Assembly (NCBI GenBank): GCA_015654965.1
Contig: JAATGD010000057.1
Span: 1-5,472 of the forward strand
Direction of reading: 5' to 3'
Length of the DNA stretch: 5,472 nt
From: Hyphomicrobiales bacterium
GTDB taxonomy: Bacteria; Pseudomonadota; Alphaproteobacteria; Rhizobiales; Rhizobiaceae
The notes under the pieces were generated by a model that worked only from the letters and a program-made list of their open reading frames with translations, did no database searches and was not told where the DNA came from. Both the position numbers and the translations under genes were made by a program. Below are positions 1 to 4,868 of the stretch, piece after piece (position 1 is the first letter of the stretch; every line of letters begins with the position of its first letter).

Positions 1-47
1 CATAAGGGCATGTCTCTCTTTTGGCAAATTGATCGCAGCGTTGAGAT

Positions 48-81
48 TTATACGATAGGCGATAAAGGCAGACTCGTATAA
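48..81. promoter_or_regulatory. Perfect 8-bp inverted repeat, candidate operator
   Basis: TTATACGA at 48-55 is the exact reverse complement of TCGTATAA at 74-81, with an 18-base spacer and arm centres 26 bp apart (about 2.5 helical turns). The pair lies 28 bp before the transporter start and overlaps the possible -10 box. Such spacing could suit a dimeric regulator, possibly one encoded by a divergent gene off the left edge. The arms are too far apart and too A/T-rich to look like a terminator. Regulator identity and function are inference. Confidence 0.35.
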
Positions 82-95
82 GGCGGATTGCAATC

Positions 96-102
96 AGGAA
101 AG
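96..102 (+). promoter_or_regulatory. Ribosome binding site that decides the EamA transporter start
   Basis: AGGAAAG ends 6 bases before the ATG at 109, which is good spacing for a Shine-Dalgarno site. This supports the ATG over the in-frame TTG at 88, which lies upstream of the site itself. Confidence 0.7.
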
Positions 103-108
103 TCCGCC

Positions 109-966
109 ATGCCTACCCGTTTTTTCCCCGTCATGTTCGTTTTGCTCTGGGCCACTGGTTTCATTGGGGCCGGGCTGTCCATGCCCTATGCGGAACCTTT
201 CACCTTCATGGCGATGCGATTTGTCATTGCAGCCTGCATCATGGCGATCTGGGCTTTTGCAAGCCGCAGCGTCTGGCCGACAGGCAAGGCACTCATCCAC
301 GCGGCCATTGCGGGCAGCCTCATTCATGGCGCTTATCTCTCCGCGCTTTTCTGGGCGGTGCATCACGGCTTGCCTGCGGGCATGTCGGGTCTTGTCGCGG
401 GCTTGCAGCCCATGCTGACCACGCTGATTGCCGCAATGCTGCTCGGGGAGCGGGCAACGGGCAAGCAATGGCTGGGCCTGATCATCGGTTTTAGCGGTGT
501 CGCGATGGTCGTCTGGCCAAAATTCAGTGCGGGCAGCGGTGTTGATCCCCAAAGCCTTGCCGCAGCTTTTGTGGCCGTTCTTGCGATCAGTACGGGAACG
601 GTGTGGCAAAAGCGGTTCGGGACGGCTGTGGATCTGAAAAGCGCGACGGCGGTACAATATATTGCAGCCGCAGCCCTGACGATTATTTGCGCCTTTCTGT
701 TTGAAACCCGCGTGGTTGTGTGGTCACCATCGCTTATTTTTGCGCTGGTCTGGCTGACGCTTGCCATTTCCATCGGAGCCATTCTGGCGCTGCTGGTGAT
801 GATCCGTGAAGGCGCGATGTCGAAAGTCGCGTCACTGTTTTATCTGGTGCCGGGGACGGCAGCGATCATGGCCTGGCTGATTTTTTGCGAAACGCTGTCT
901 CCCATCCAGATTGCCGGTATGGTGGTGACCACGTTCAGCGTGGCGTTGACAACCATGAAACGCTGA
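109..966 (+). CDS. EamA/DMT-family inner-membrane transporter (10 TM helices)
   Basis: A 285-residue hydrophobic protein of the drug/metabolite transporter superfamily, expected in the inner membrane as an exporter of small metabolites. The substrate cannot be read from sequence. Two EamA repeats of five helices each are visible. Helices lie at roughly residues 5-25, 32-50, 62-85, 88-110, 118-135, 150-168, 180-200, 210-235, 243-262 and 265-282. The family signature of a proline in helix 4 followed by a GE at its end is present (GLQPMLTTLIAAMLLGER, about 96-113). It recurs in degenerate form in the second half (LVPGTAAIMAWLIFCE). The length is typical for the family. The ATG at 109 is preferred because of AGGAAAG at 96-102; a TTG at 88 would add seven residues. 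The gene converges on the YihY-family gene with a 5-bp gap. Confidence 0.9.
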   Translation: MPTRFFPVMFVLLWATGFIGAGLSMPYAEPFTFMAMRFVIAACIMAIWAFASRSVWPTGKALIHAAIAGSLIHGAYLSALFWAVHHGLPAGMSGLVAGLQPMLTTLIAAMLLGERATGKQWLGLIIGFSGVAMVVWPKFSAGSGVDPQSLAAAFVAVLAISTGTVWQKRFGTAVDLKSATAVQYIAAAALTIICAFLFETRVVVWSPSLIFALVWLTLAISIGAILALLVMIREGAMSKVASLFYLVPGTAAIMAWLIFCETLSPIQIAGMVVTTFSVALTTMKR

Positions 967-971
967 TTCTT

Positions 972-1835
972 TTATTCCGTCACCAGATCGGGTTGTTGCT
1001 GACGCTTGCGAAAATTCATGATCGCGGCGTTGATTTCCGCGCCGATGATGAAGATCGCTGAAAGCATGTAAAGAAAGACGATTGCCACCATGATCGAGGC
1101 GAGGCCCGCATAGGTGGTGACATAAGTGGCAAAGGTTTCGAGATATTTGGCAAAAGTGATGGAAGCCGCAAGCCAAGCGAGCAAGGTGAGGATAATTCCC
1201 GGCAAGATATCGCTCAACCGGCGTTTGCCGGCAGGCAGCCATGTGTGGACCATGAAAAGTGCGAAGACGAGCACGGTGACGGCAATCGTGTAGCGCCAGA
1301 AGGCGATGGTGCCGGTGAAGGGCGCGATATCGGGAAACCATTGTTCGGCAATGCGGATAGCCAGAGGTCCCAGAACGAGCAGAAAGCTGATCGCCATCAG
1401 GCTGAGGGTGCCCACCAGAACAAAACCGAGGCTTTGCATGCGGCAAAAGATGATCGAACGCTGGTCGGTCACACGATAGGCGCGGTTGAGTGCAACACGT
1501 AGCGCTTCAACGCCATTGGAGGCAAAATAGGCGGCGGCGATCACACTCAAGGTCAGAAGTCCGCGGCGCTGCACGGTGAGGACATTGGTGACTTCATTGG
1601 CAATGGGGGCTGCAATATTGGAAGGCCACATGTCGAAAATGACATGCACGGCAGTGTCGGCAAATTGTTTCGTGCCGAGAAAACTCGCAAGCGTGGTTGC
1701 GAAAATAAGAAAAGGAAACAGCGCCATCAGTCCTGACAATGCGATATGGCTTGCGAAAGCCCAGCCATCGTCCGAATTGAAATGACCGCCGACATCAAAT
1801 GTGATCTGACGAAGAAAACGCCGGATTTTTCGCAT
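972..1835 (-). CDS. YihY/BrkB-family integral membrane protein (UPF0761-like)
   Basis: A 287-residue membrane protein of the YihY/virulence factor BrkB family, once described as ribonuclease BN; its biochemical role is not firmly known. About six hydrophobic helices are visible. Recognisable family segments are the early SGLMALFPFLIFATTLASFLG (residues about 34-54), the middle AAYFASNGVEALRVALNRAY, and the C-terminal YAGLASIMVAIVFLYMLSAIFIIGAEINAA, whose GAE-N is the family's best conserved signature. The tail is short and basic/polar (FRKRQQQPDLVTE). ATG at 1835 is the only reasonable start: no upstream in-frame ATG, GTG or TTG is seen nearby. It has no good Shine-Dalgarno sequence; the nearest purine run, AAGGG, is more than 12 bases away. 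It is transcribed divergently from the dehydrogenase gene and looks monocistronic. Confidence 0.9.
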   Translation of the reverse strand: MRKIRRFLRQITFDVGGHFNSDDGWAFASHIALSGLMALFPFLIFATTLASFLGTKQFADTAVHVIFDMWPSNIAAPIANEVTNVLTVQRRGLLTLSVIAAAYFASNGVEALRVALNRAYRVTDQRSIIFCRMQSLGFVLVGTLSLMAISFLLVLGPLAIRIAEQWFPDIAPFTGTIAFWRYTIAVTVLVFALFMVHTWLPAGKRRLSDILPGIILTLLAWLAASITFAKYLETFATYVTTYAGLASIMVAIVFLYMLSAIFIIGAEINAAIMNFRKRQQQPDLVTE

Positions 1836-1974
1836 ACGCAGATGGGACCCTTCGTTTACACGCGTAAGCCCATAAATCTAGCAACCCTCTATGGATTGCA
1901 AGGGTGCGAGCGTTTCATGTAGCTCCCGAATCACGCAATGTGTGGAAAAGGTGACAGCAGGATTGAACGCAATC
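1836..1974. promoter_or_regulatory. Divergent promoter region between the YihY-family and dehydrogenase genes
   Basis: This 139-bp gap must hold the promoters of both flanking genes. On the minus strand, TTGCTA (1884-1879) and TGTAAA (1860-1855) are 18 bases apart, each matching the sigma-70 boxes at 4 of 6 positions; they could drive the YihY-family gene. On the plus strand only a poor candidate is seen: TTGCAA at 1896-1901, followed by TGTAGC at 1918-1923. ACGCAAT occurs twice as a direct repeat (1933-1939 and 1967-1973). A small perfect hairpin, GATTG-AACG-CAATC (1961-1974), touches the dehydrogenase ATG. Promoter placement is a guess; that the region is regulatory follows from the gene arrangement. 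Confidence 0.4.
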
Positions 1975-2808
1975 ATGGCAGACCAGCGCAGCATCATCGT
2001 GACAGGTTGTTCATCCGGCATTGGCGCTTATTGCGCAAAAGCCTTGCACGAGCGGGGCTGGCGGGTTTTCGCAACCGCGCGCAGGATGGAGGATATTGCA
2101 GCACTTGGCGCGATGGGACTGGATGCCCATTACATGGATTATGCGGAACCGGATTCGATTAGCGAACTGGTCGAGCAGGTCCTGCAGAAAACCGGCGGAC
2201 ACCTTGATGCGCTTTTCAACAATGGTGCCTATGCCCAGCCCGGTGCCGTGGAAGACCTGCCTGTCGATGCTCTTCGTGCGCAATTAGAGGCCAATTTCTT
2301 CGGCTGGCATGATCTGACGCAACGGCTCATTCCGGTGATGCGTGAACAGGGACACGGGCGGATTGTGCATTGCTCATCCATTCTGGGACTGGTGCCGATG
2401 AAATGGCGCGGTGCCTATGTGGCGTCGAAATTCGCGCTCGAAGGGCTGATGCTGGCCCAGCGCATGGAATTGAAAGGCTCGGGTATCAGGGTTTCATTGA
2501 TTGAACCCGGACCGATTGCTTCGCACTTTACCTATAATGCGGCAAAGCATGCGCGTGCCAATATCGACCTTGACGGTTCCGTGCATCATGCCCTGTACCA
2601 GAAGCAGATGGCCAAACTCGACGGCGGCGGTACGCAATCCAAAAACAAGCTTGGACCCGAAGCCGTTTACGCTGTACTCCTGCATGCATTGGAGGCGCCG
2701 CGTCCGCACCCGCATTATGCGGTTACGCGACCGGCGAAAATGGGTATTCTGGCGCGACGCTTTTTGCCGGCGCGCTGGCTCTACCGGATGCTGTCCGACC
2801 AGTCTTGA
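1975..2808 (+). CDS. Classical short-chain dehydrogenase/reductase, YbbO-like
   Basis: A 277-residue cytoplasmic NAD(P)-dependent oxidoreductase with a Rossmann fold. Visible landmarks are the cofactor loop TGCSSGIG (residues 10-17), ATARR after the second strand (33-37, whose arginines suggest NADP(H)), NNGA (82-85, in place of the usual NNAG), catalytic N107, S135, and YVASK (Y148, K152), then EPGP (177-180). The stretch from GRIV to SLIEPGPI closely resembles Escherichia coli YbbO, an NADP-dependent aldehyde reductase, as recalled from memory. Aldehyde or retinol-type substrates are therefore possible but unproven. The open frame extends 28 codons further upstream to an ATG at 1891. ATG at 1975 is chosen because it puts the first strand at the normal distance from the N-terminus; its Shine-Dalgarno (AGGA, 1959-1962) is 12 bases away, rather far. 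GTG at 1951 is an alternative. It is first of three same-strand genes, 41 bases before the next. Confidence 0.88.
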   Translation: MADQRSIIVTGCSSGIGAYCAKALHERGWRVFATARRMEDIAALGAMGLDAHYMDYAEPDSISELVEQVLQKTGGHLDALFNNGAYAQPGAVEDLPVDALRAQLEANFFGWHDLTQRLIPVMREQGHGRIVHCSSILGLVPMKWRGAYVASKFALEGLMLAQRMELKGSGIRVSLIEPGPIASHFTYNAAKHARANIDLDGSVHHALYQKQMAKLDGGGTQSKNKLGPEAVYAVLLHALEAPRPHPHYAVTRPAKMGILARRFLPARWLYRMLSDQS

Positions 2809-2825
2809 TACGATAAAATCAAGAC
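2802..2825 (+). other. Perfect 8-bp stem-loop across the dehydrogenase stop codon
   Basis: GTCTTGAT (2802-2809) pairs exactly with ATCAAGAC (2818-2825) around an 8-base loop. The TGA stop (2806-2808) lies in the left arm. No run of T follows, so it does not look like an intrinsic terminator. It could be an mRNA processing or stability element between the dehydrogenase and HIG1 genes, or an operator-like dyad. TTGATA (2805-2810) and GATAAT (2830-2835) resemble -35 and -10 boxes. They are 19 bases apart, and the resulting transcript would start inside the HIG1 ribosome binding site, so a promoter reading is weak. Confidence 0.4.
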
Positions 2826-2849
2826 GGCGGATAATGGGAAGGAAAACAG

Positions 2850-3053
2850 ATGGACGTTCTGTTCAAGGGCGCGGCCATGGTGGCGATGTTCGCCGTGGCA
2901 ATCGTGTTGATCATCGGCCTGCGCAACATGATGCGCGGCGGGGATGGTAATTTCTCCAACAAGATGATGCAGTTGCGCGTCTTGTTGCAGTTCGTCGCAG
3001 TCGTTCTGATCGTGGCCGCGATCTATTTTGCGCGTCAGACGAGTGGGCAATAG
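2850..3053 (+). CDS. HIG1-domain small two-helix membrane protein
   Basis: A 67-residue membrane protein with two hydrophobic helices (about residues 5-23 and 45-61) joined by a polar loop. The loop carries GLRNMMRGG and then SNKMMQLRVLLQ, which matches the conserved S-N-x-x-M-x-x-R-V-x-x-Q core of the bacterial hypoxia-induced protein (HIG1) domain. Eukaryotic HIG1 proteins (Rcf1/Rcf2) bind and tune cytochrome c oxidase, and alphaproteobacterial relatives are thought to act similarly. A respiratory role here is inference. AAGGA (2839-2843) lies 6 bases before the ATG, so this start is well supported. The gene is 41 bases after the dehydrogenase and 1 base before the adenosyltransferase. Annotation pipelines may call it a hypothetical or twin transmembrane protein. 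Confidence 0.85.
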   Translation: MDVLFKGAAMVAMFAVAIVLIIGLRNMMRGGDGNFSNKMMQLRVLLQFVAVVLIVAAIYFARQTSGQ

Positions 3054-3054
3054 A

Positions 3055-3642
3055 ATGGTCAAGCTCAACAAGATTTATACCCGCACCGGCGACAATGGCA
3101 CCACGGGCCTGACCAGCGGCCCGCGTCGGCTCAAATCCGATCTGCGTGTGGAAGCCTATGGCACGGTGGATGAGACCAATGCCACAATCGGCATGGTGCG
3201 CATTCATACGGATGGCGATCATCCGCATGCCGCAATTGATGCGATGCTGGCGCGTATCCAGAACGATCTGTTCGATCTTGGTGCCGATCTTTCCACACCC
3301 GATGATGGTCAGCCCTTATCCTATGAGCCGTTACGCATTGTTGCATCGCAGGTGACACGGCTGGAAGCGGATATCGATCTTTTGAATGCCGATCTTGCTC
3401 CCTTGCGCTCTTTCATTTTGCCGGGTGGGTCTGCCGCTTCTGCGGCCTTACATCTGGCGCGCACGGTTTCGCGACGCGCTGAGCGGTTGATGGTAGCACT
3501 GTCGAAGACTGATGGCGAAGTGGTTTCAAACGAAGCGCTGCAATATATCAACCGGCTGTCGGATTTTCTGTTTGTGTCCGCCCGCGCCGTCAATGAAAAC
3601 GGAGCAAAAGATGTACTATGGGTACCGGGCGCAAACCGCTAG
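3055..3642 (+). CDS. PduO-type cob(I)alamin (cob(I)yrinic acid a,c-diamide) adenosyltransferase
   Basis: A 195-residue cytoplasmic enzyme that transfers the 5'-deoxyadenosyl group of ATP to the reduced cobalt of cobalamin, forming coenzyme B12. It normally acts as a trimer. PduO/MMAB-family motifs are in order: N-terminal ATP-binding KIYTRTGDNGTTGL (residues 6-19), VEAYGTVDETNA (32-43), LFDLGADLSTP (72-82), FILPGG followed by ASAALHLARTVSRRAER (120-144), and YINRLSDFLFVSARAVN (164-180) with N166, R167 and D170. The length is typical. It is unrelated to the CobA/BtuR type, although databases often name it cobO or pduO. ATG at 3055 starts one base after the HIG1 stop codon (TAG-A-ATG) with no convincing Shine-Dalgarno, suggesting translational coupling. 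A TTG at 3028 inside the HIG1 gene would add nine residues the family lacks. The stop codon directly abuts the long palindrome. Confidence 0.93.
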   Translation: MVKLNKIYTRTGDNGTTGLTSGPRRLKSDLRVEAYGTVDETNATIGMVRIHTDGDHPHAAIDAMLARIQNDLFDLGADLSTPDDGQPLSYEPLRIVASQVTRLEADIDLLNADLAPLRSFILPGGSAASAALHLARTVSRRAERLMVALSKTDGEVVSNEALQYINRLSDFLFVSARAVNENGAKDVLWVPGANR

Positions 3643-3765
3643 GCACTGTCGTGAGGCCGGTCTGCAAATGGCGTTCTGTTTGCGCTTCGGTGCTCACTTA
3701 CTTTATGTAAGCTCCGCTCCGATGCTCACCAGACCACCATTTTCGCCACGGCCTGACGGCAGTGC
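3643..3765. repeat. 123-bp imperfect palindromic repeat (Bru-RS-like element)
   Basis: Two 59-base arms (3643-3701 and 3707-3765) are reverse complements at about 42 of 59 positions by hand count, allowing one small bulge, around a 5-base centre. The ends pair best: GCACTGTCGTGAGGCC (3643-3658) against GGCCTGACGGCAGTGC (3750-3765), with two mismatches. Further pairing includes ATGGCGTTCTG with its partner near 3729-3741, GCTTCGGTGC with GCTCCGATGC (3714-3723), and the centre CTTAC-TTTAT-GTAAG (3697-3711). It begins one base after the adenosyltransferase stop and ends 18 bases before the queE stop. Brucella genomes carry dispersed palindromic elements of just over 100 bp, Bru-RS1 and Bru-RS2, known as insertion hot spots for IS711. 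Membership is inferred from size, shape and setting. There is no T-run on either side and no clear target duplication. Confidence 0.8.
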
Positions 3766-3783
3766 ACGTTGCGACCAAGAAAA

Positions 3784-4515
3784 CTAAACCCCGCGCTTGT
3801 TGCCCCAGATCAGCACATGCAGTTGCGGCAGCACATGCGCCTCAAACCATTGGTCCTGCACAACCTTGTCGATCAGCCATTCCATGCGGCGCATGATGCC
3901 GTCCATGTCGATGCGTGCATTATCATCCTCGGGCGGCGGGGGCGTATGATTGCCCGGTTGCAGATAGACCGGCAGATGCGGATGACGCGCCGATGCGGCT
4001 TTCGCAAAGGCATAATCGGCATCATCGAACACCACGAATTTCAGAACGGTTTTCGGAACCGATCCGGCGGCATCAATGGAAGCTTGCAGCATATCCCAGT
4101 TCGTTTCCATGCCGCTTGAAGGCGGTTTCGGGCTGAGCACCAGCGTATCGAGCCTTGAAAACCAGTCCTTTGCCATAGATCCTTGGGTTTCCAGCGCAAA
4201 GCGATAGCCCTCGCTGTGACCGTGATCGATCAATGGCCCCAGCGGCTGAATGGCCGGATTGCCACCCGATAGTGACACTGTTATCGGCTTTGAATGCGAA
4301 AGTGCCGTCACTTCCTGCCAGATCGCATCCACGCTCATCGGCTTCCACTCATGGCGAAAGCGGCTTTCGACGGCATGCAGGCTGTCGCACCATGCGCAGC
4401 GATAATCGCAACCGCCCGTGCGCACGAAAACAGTCGGCTCGCCGCTCAAAACACCTTCGCCCTGAATGGTGGGGCCGAAAATCTCGCTGATGCGGATTTC
4501 GGGAGACGCTTTCAT
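3784..4515 (-). CDS. queE: 7-carboxy-7-deazaguanine synthase (radical SAM)
   Basis: A 243-residue cytoplasmic radical SAM enzyme that rearranges 6-carboxy-5,6,7,8-tetrahydropterin to 7-carboxy-7-deazaguanine, the ring-contraction step toward preQ0 and queuosine. Motifs visible: substrate loop GPTIQGEG (residues 14-21), the [4Fe-4S] cluster site GGCDYRCAWCD with C36, C40 and C43 in the canonical CX3CX2C spacing, SGGNPA (83-88), ETQGS (109-113) and LSPKPPSSGM (127-136), all typical of QueE. Near the C-terminus is a proline-rich stretch (HTPPPPEDD) before the last helices. ATG at 4515 overlaps the queD stop by 4 bases (ATGA), and no strong Shine-Dalgarno is seen, so expression is probably coupled to queD. 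It is the last gene of the queC-queD-queE operon and converges on the adenosyltransferase. Confidence 0.96.
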   Translation of the reverse strand: MKASPEIRISEIFGPTIQGEGVLSGEPTVFVRTGGCDYRCAWCDSLHAVESRFRHEWKPMSVDAIWQEVTALSHSKPITVSLSGGNPAIQPLGPLIDHGHSEGYRFALETQGSMAKDWFSRLDTLVLSPKPPSSGMETNWDMLQASIDAAGSVPKTVLKFVVFDDADYAFAKAASARHPHLPVYLQPGNHTPPPPEDDNARIDMDGIMRRMEWLIDKVVQDQWFEAHVLPQLHVLIWGNKRGV

Positions 4516-4868
4516 GGTCTAAACTCTGCCCATGTCTTTGGCGTTTCGCTGACCCGCACAGCCGACACTTCCGCCCAGCGTGACCGGCACCAGTCAAAGA
4601 GATGTTTGGCAAGGCATTCCGCCGTTACATGATTATGACCGAGAACGTCATTAAGATGGCGATGATCAAGCTCGTCATCGATATAGCGCTTGAGCGGTGC
4701 CAGTTCGTGATAATCGCGCACAAAGCCATGCTGATCGAGATCGGCTGCGGACAGTTCCACTTCGACGATATAATTATGGCCATGCAGGCGCGCGCATTGA
4801 TGGTCAGAGGGCAGTTCCGTCAACTGGTGCGAGGCGGAGAAATGAAACTCCTTGGTGATGCGAAACAT
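4512..4868 (-). CDS. queD: 6-carboxy-5,6,7,8-tetrahydropterin synthase
   Basis: A 118-residue cytoplasmic enzyme of the PTPS/QueD family that converts 7,8-dihydroneopterin triphosphate to 6-carboxytetrahydropterin, releasing acetaldehyde. The zinc ligands are visible as H14 (FSASH), H29 and H31 (LHGHNY). The catalytic cysteine is C25 (DHQCARLHGH), paired with D68/H69 (ELDHRHLND), and the pterin-anchoring glutamate is E108 in SETPKT. The Cys a few residues before HGH is typical of QueD. Length is normal. ATG at 4868 shares one base with the queC stop (TGATG). It has a strong purine-rich Shine-Dalgarno inside the queC end (minus strand 4885-4875). Second gene of the operon; its stop overlaps queE. 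Confidence 0.96.
   Translation of the reverse strand: MFRITKEFHFSASHQLTELPSDHQCARLHGHNYIVEVELSAADLDQHGFVRDYHELAPLKRYIDDELDHRHLNDVLGHNHVTAECLAKHLFDWCRSRWAEVSAVRVSETPKTWAEFRP

Larger units (their letters stand above)
1..108. promoter_or_regulatory. Upstream region of the EamA transporter gene, with a possible promoter and an inverted-repeat operator
   Basis: No gene on the plus strand covers this stretch. TTGATC (29-34) and TACGAT (51-56), 16 bp apart, each match the sigma-70 consensus at 4 of 6 positions, so a plus-strand promoter here is only a weak guess. A perfect 8-bp inverted repeat, TTATACGA (48-55) and TCGTATAA (74-81), overlaps the putative -10 box. At the left edge, CAT at 9-11 would be an ATG on the minus strand, preceded on that strand by a purine-rich AAGAGAG. 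A divergent gene, for example a regulator, may therefore begin here, but only three codons lie in the window. Confidence 0.35.

Noticed and set aside
94..657. 187-codon open frame on the minus strand inside the EamA gene
   Set aside because: Composition is Arg/His/Pro-rich shadow coding with no recognisable domain, fully antisense to a clear membrane transporter.
832..1446. 204-codon minus-strand frame overlapping the YihY-family gene
   Set aside because: It runs in another frame of the same strand as the strong YihY-family gene and shows His/Arg/Gly-rich shadow composition. The real gene carries the conserved motifs.
1891..1974. Extended N-terminus of the dehydrogenase from ATG 1891
   Set aside because: The 28 extra residues have no family counterpart and no ribosome binding site precedes 1891. 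The Rossmann strand starts properly after ATG 1975.
3028..3054. TTG start for the adenosyltransferase inside the HIG1 gene
   Set aside because: It would add nine basic residues before the conserved N-terminal ATP-binding motif. The ATG at 3055 gives the family's usual N-terminus.
3643..3765. Intrinsic terminator interpretation of the palindrome
   Set aside because: The arms are far longer than a terminator stem, and neither side is followed by a T-run. Some termination activity is still possible.
3643..3765. Insertion sequence or MITE with target duplication
   Set aside because: Terminal inverted repeats exist but no transposase fragment and no convincing flanking direct repeat are visible, so it is recorded only as a palindromic repeat.
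3512..3787. 91-codon plus-strand frame running through the palindrome
   Set aside because: It overlaps the adenosyltransferase in another frame and is translated repeat sequence with no domain or ribosome site.
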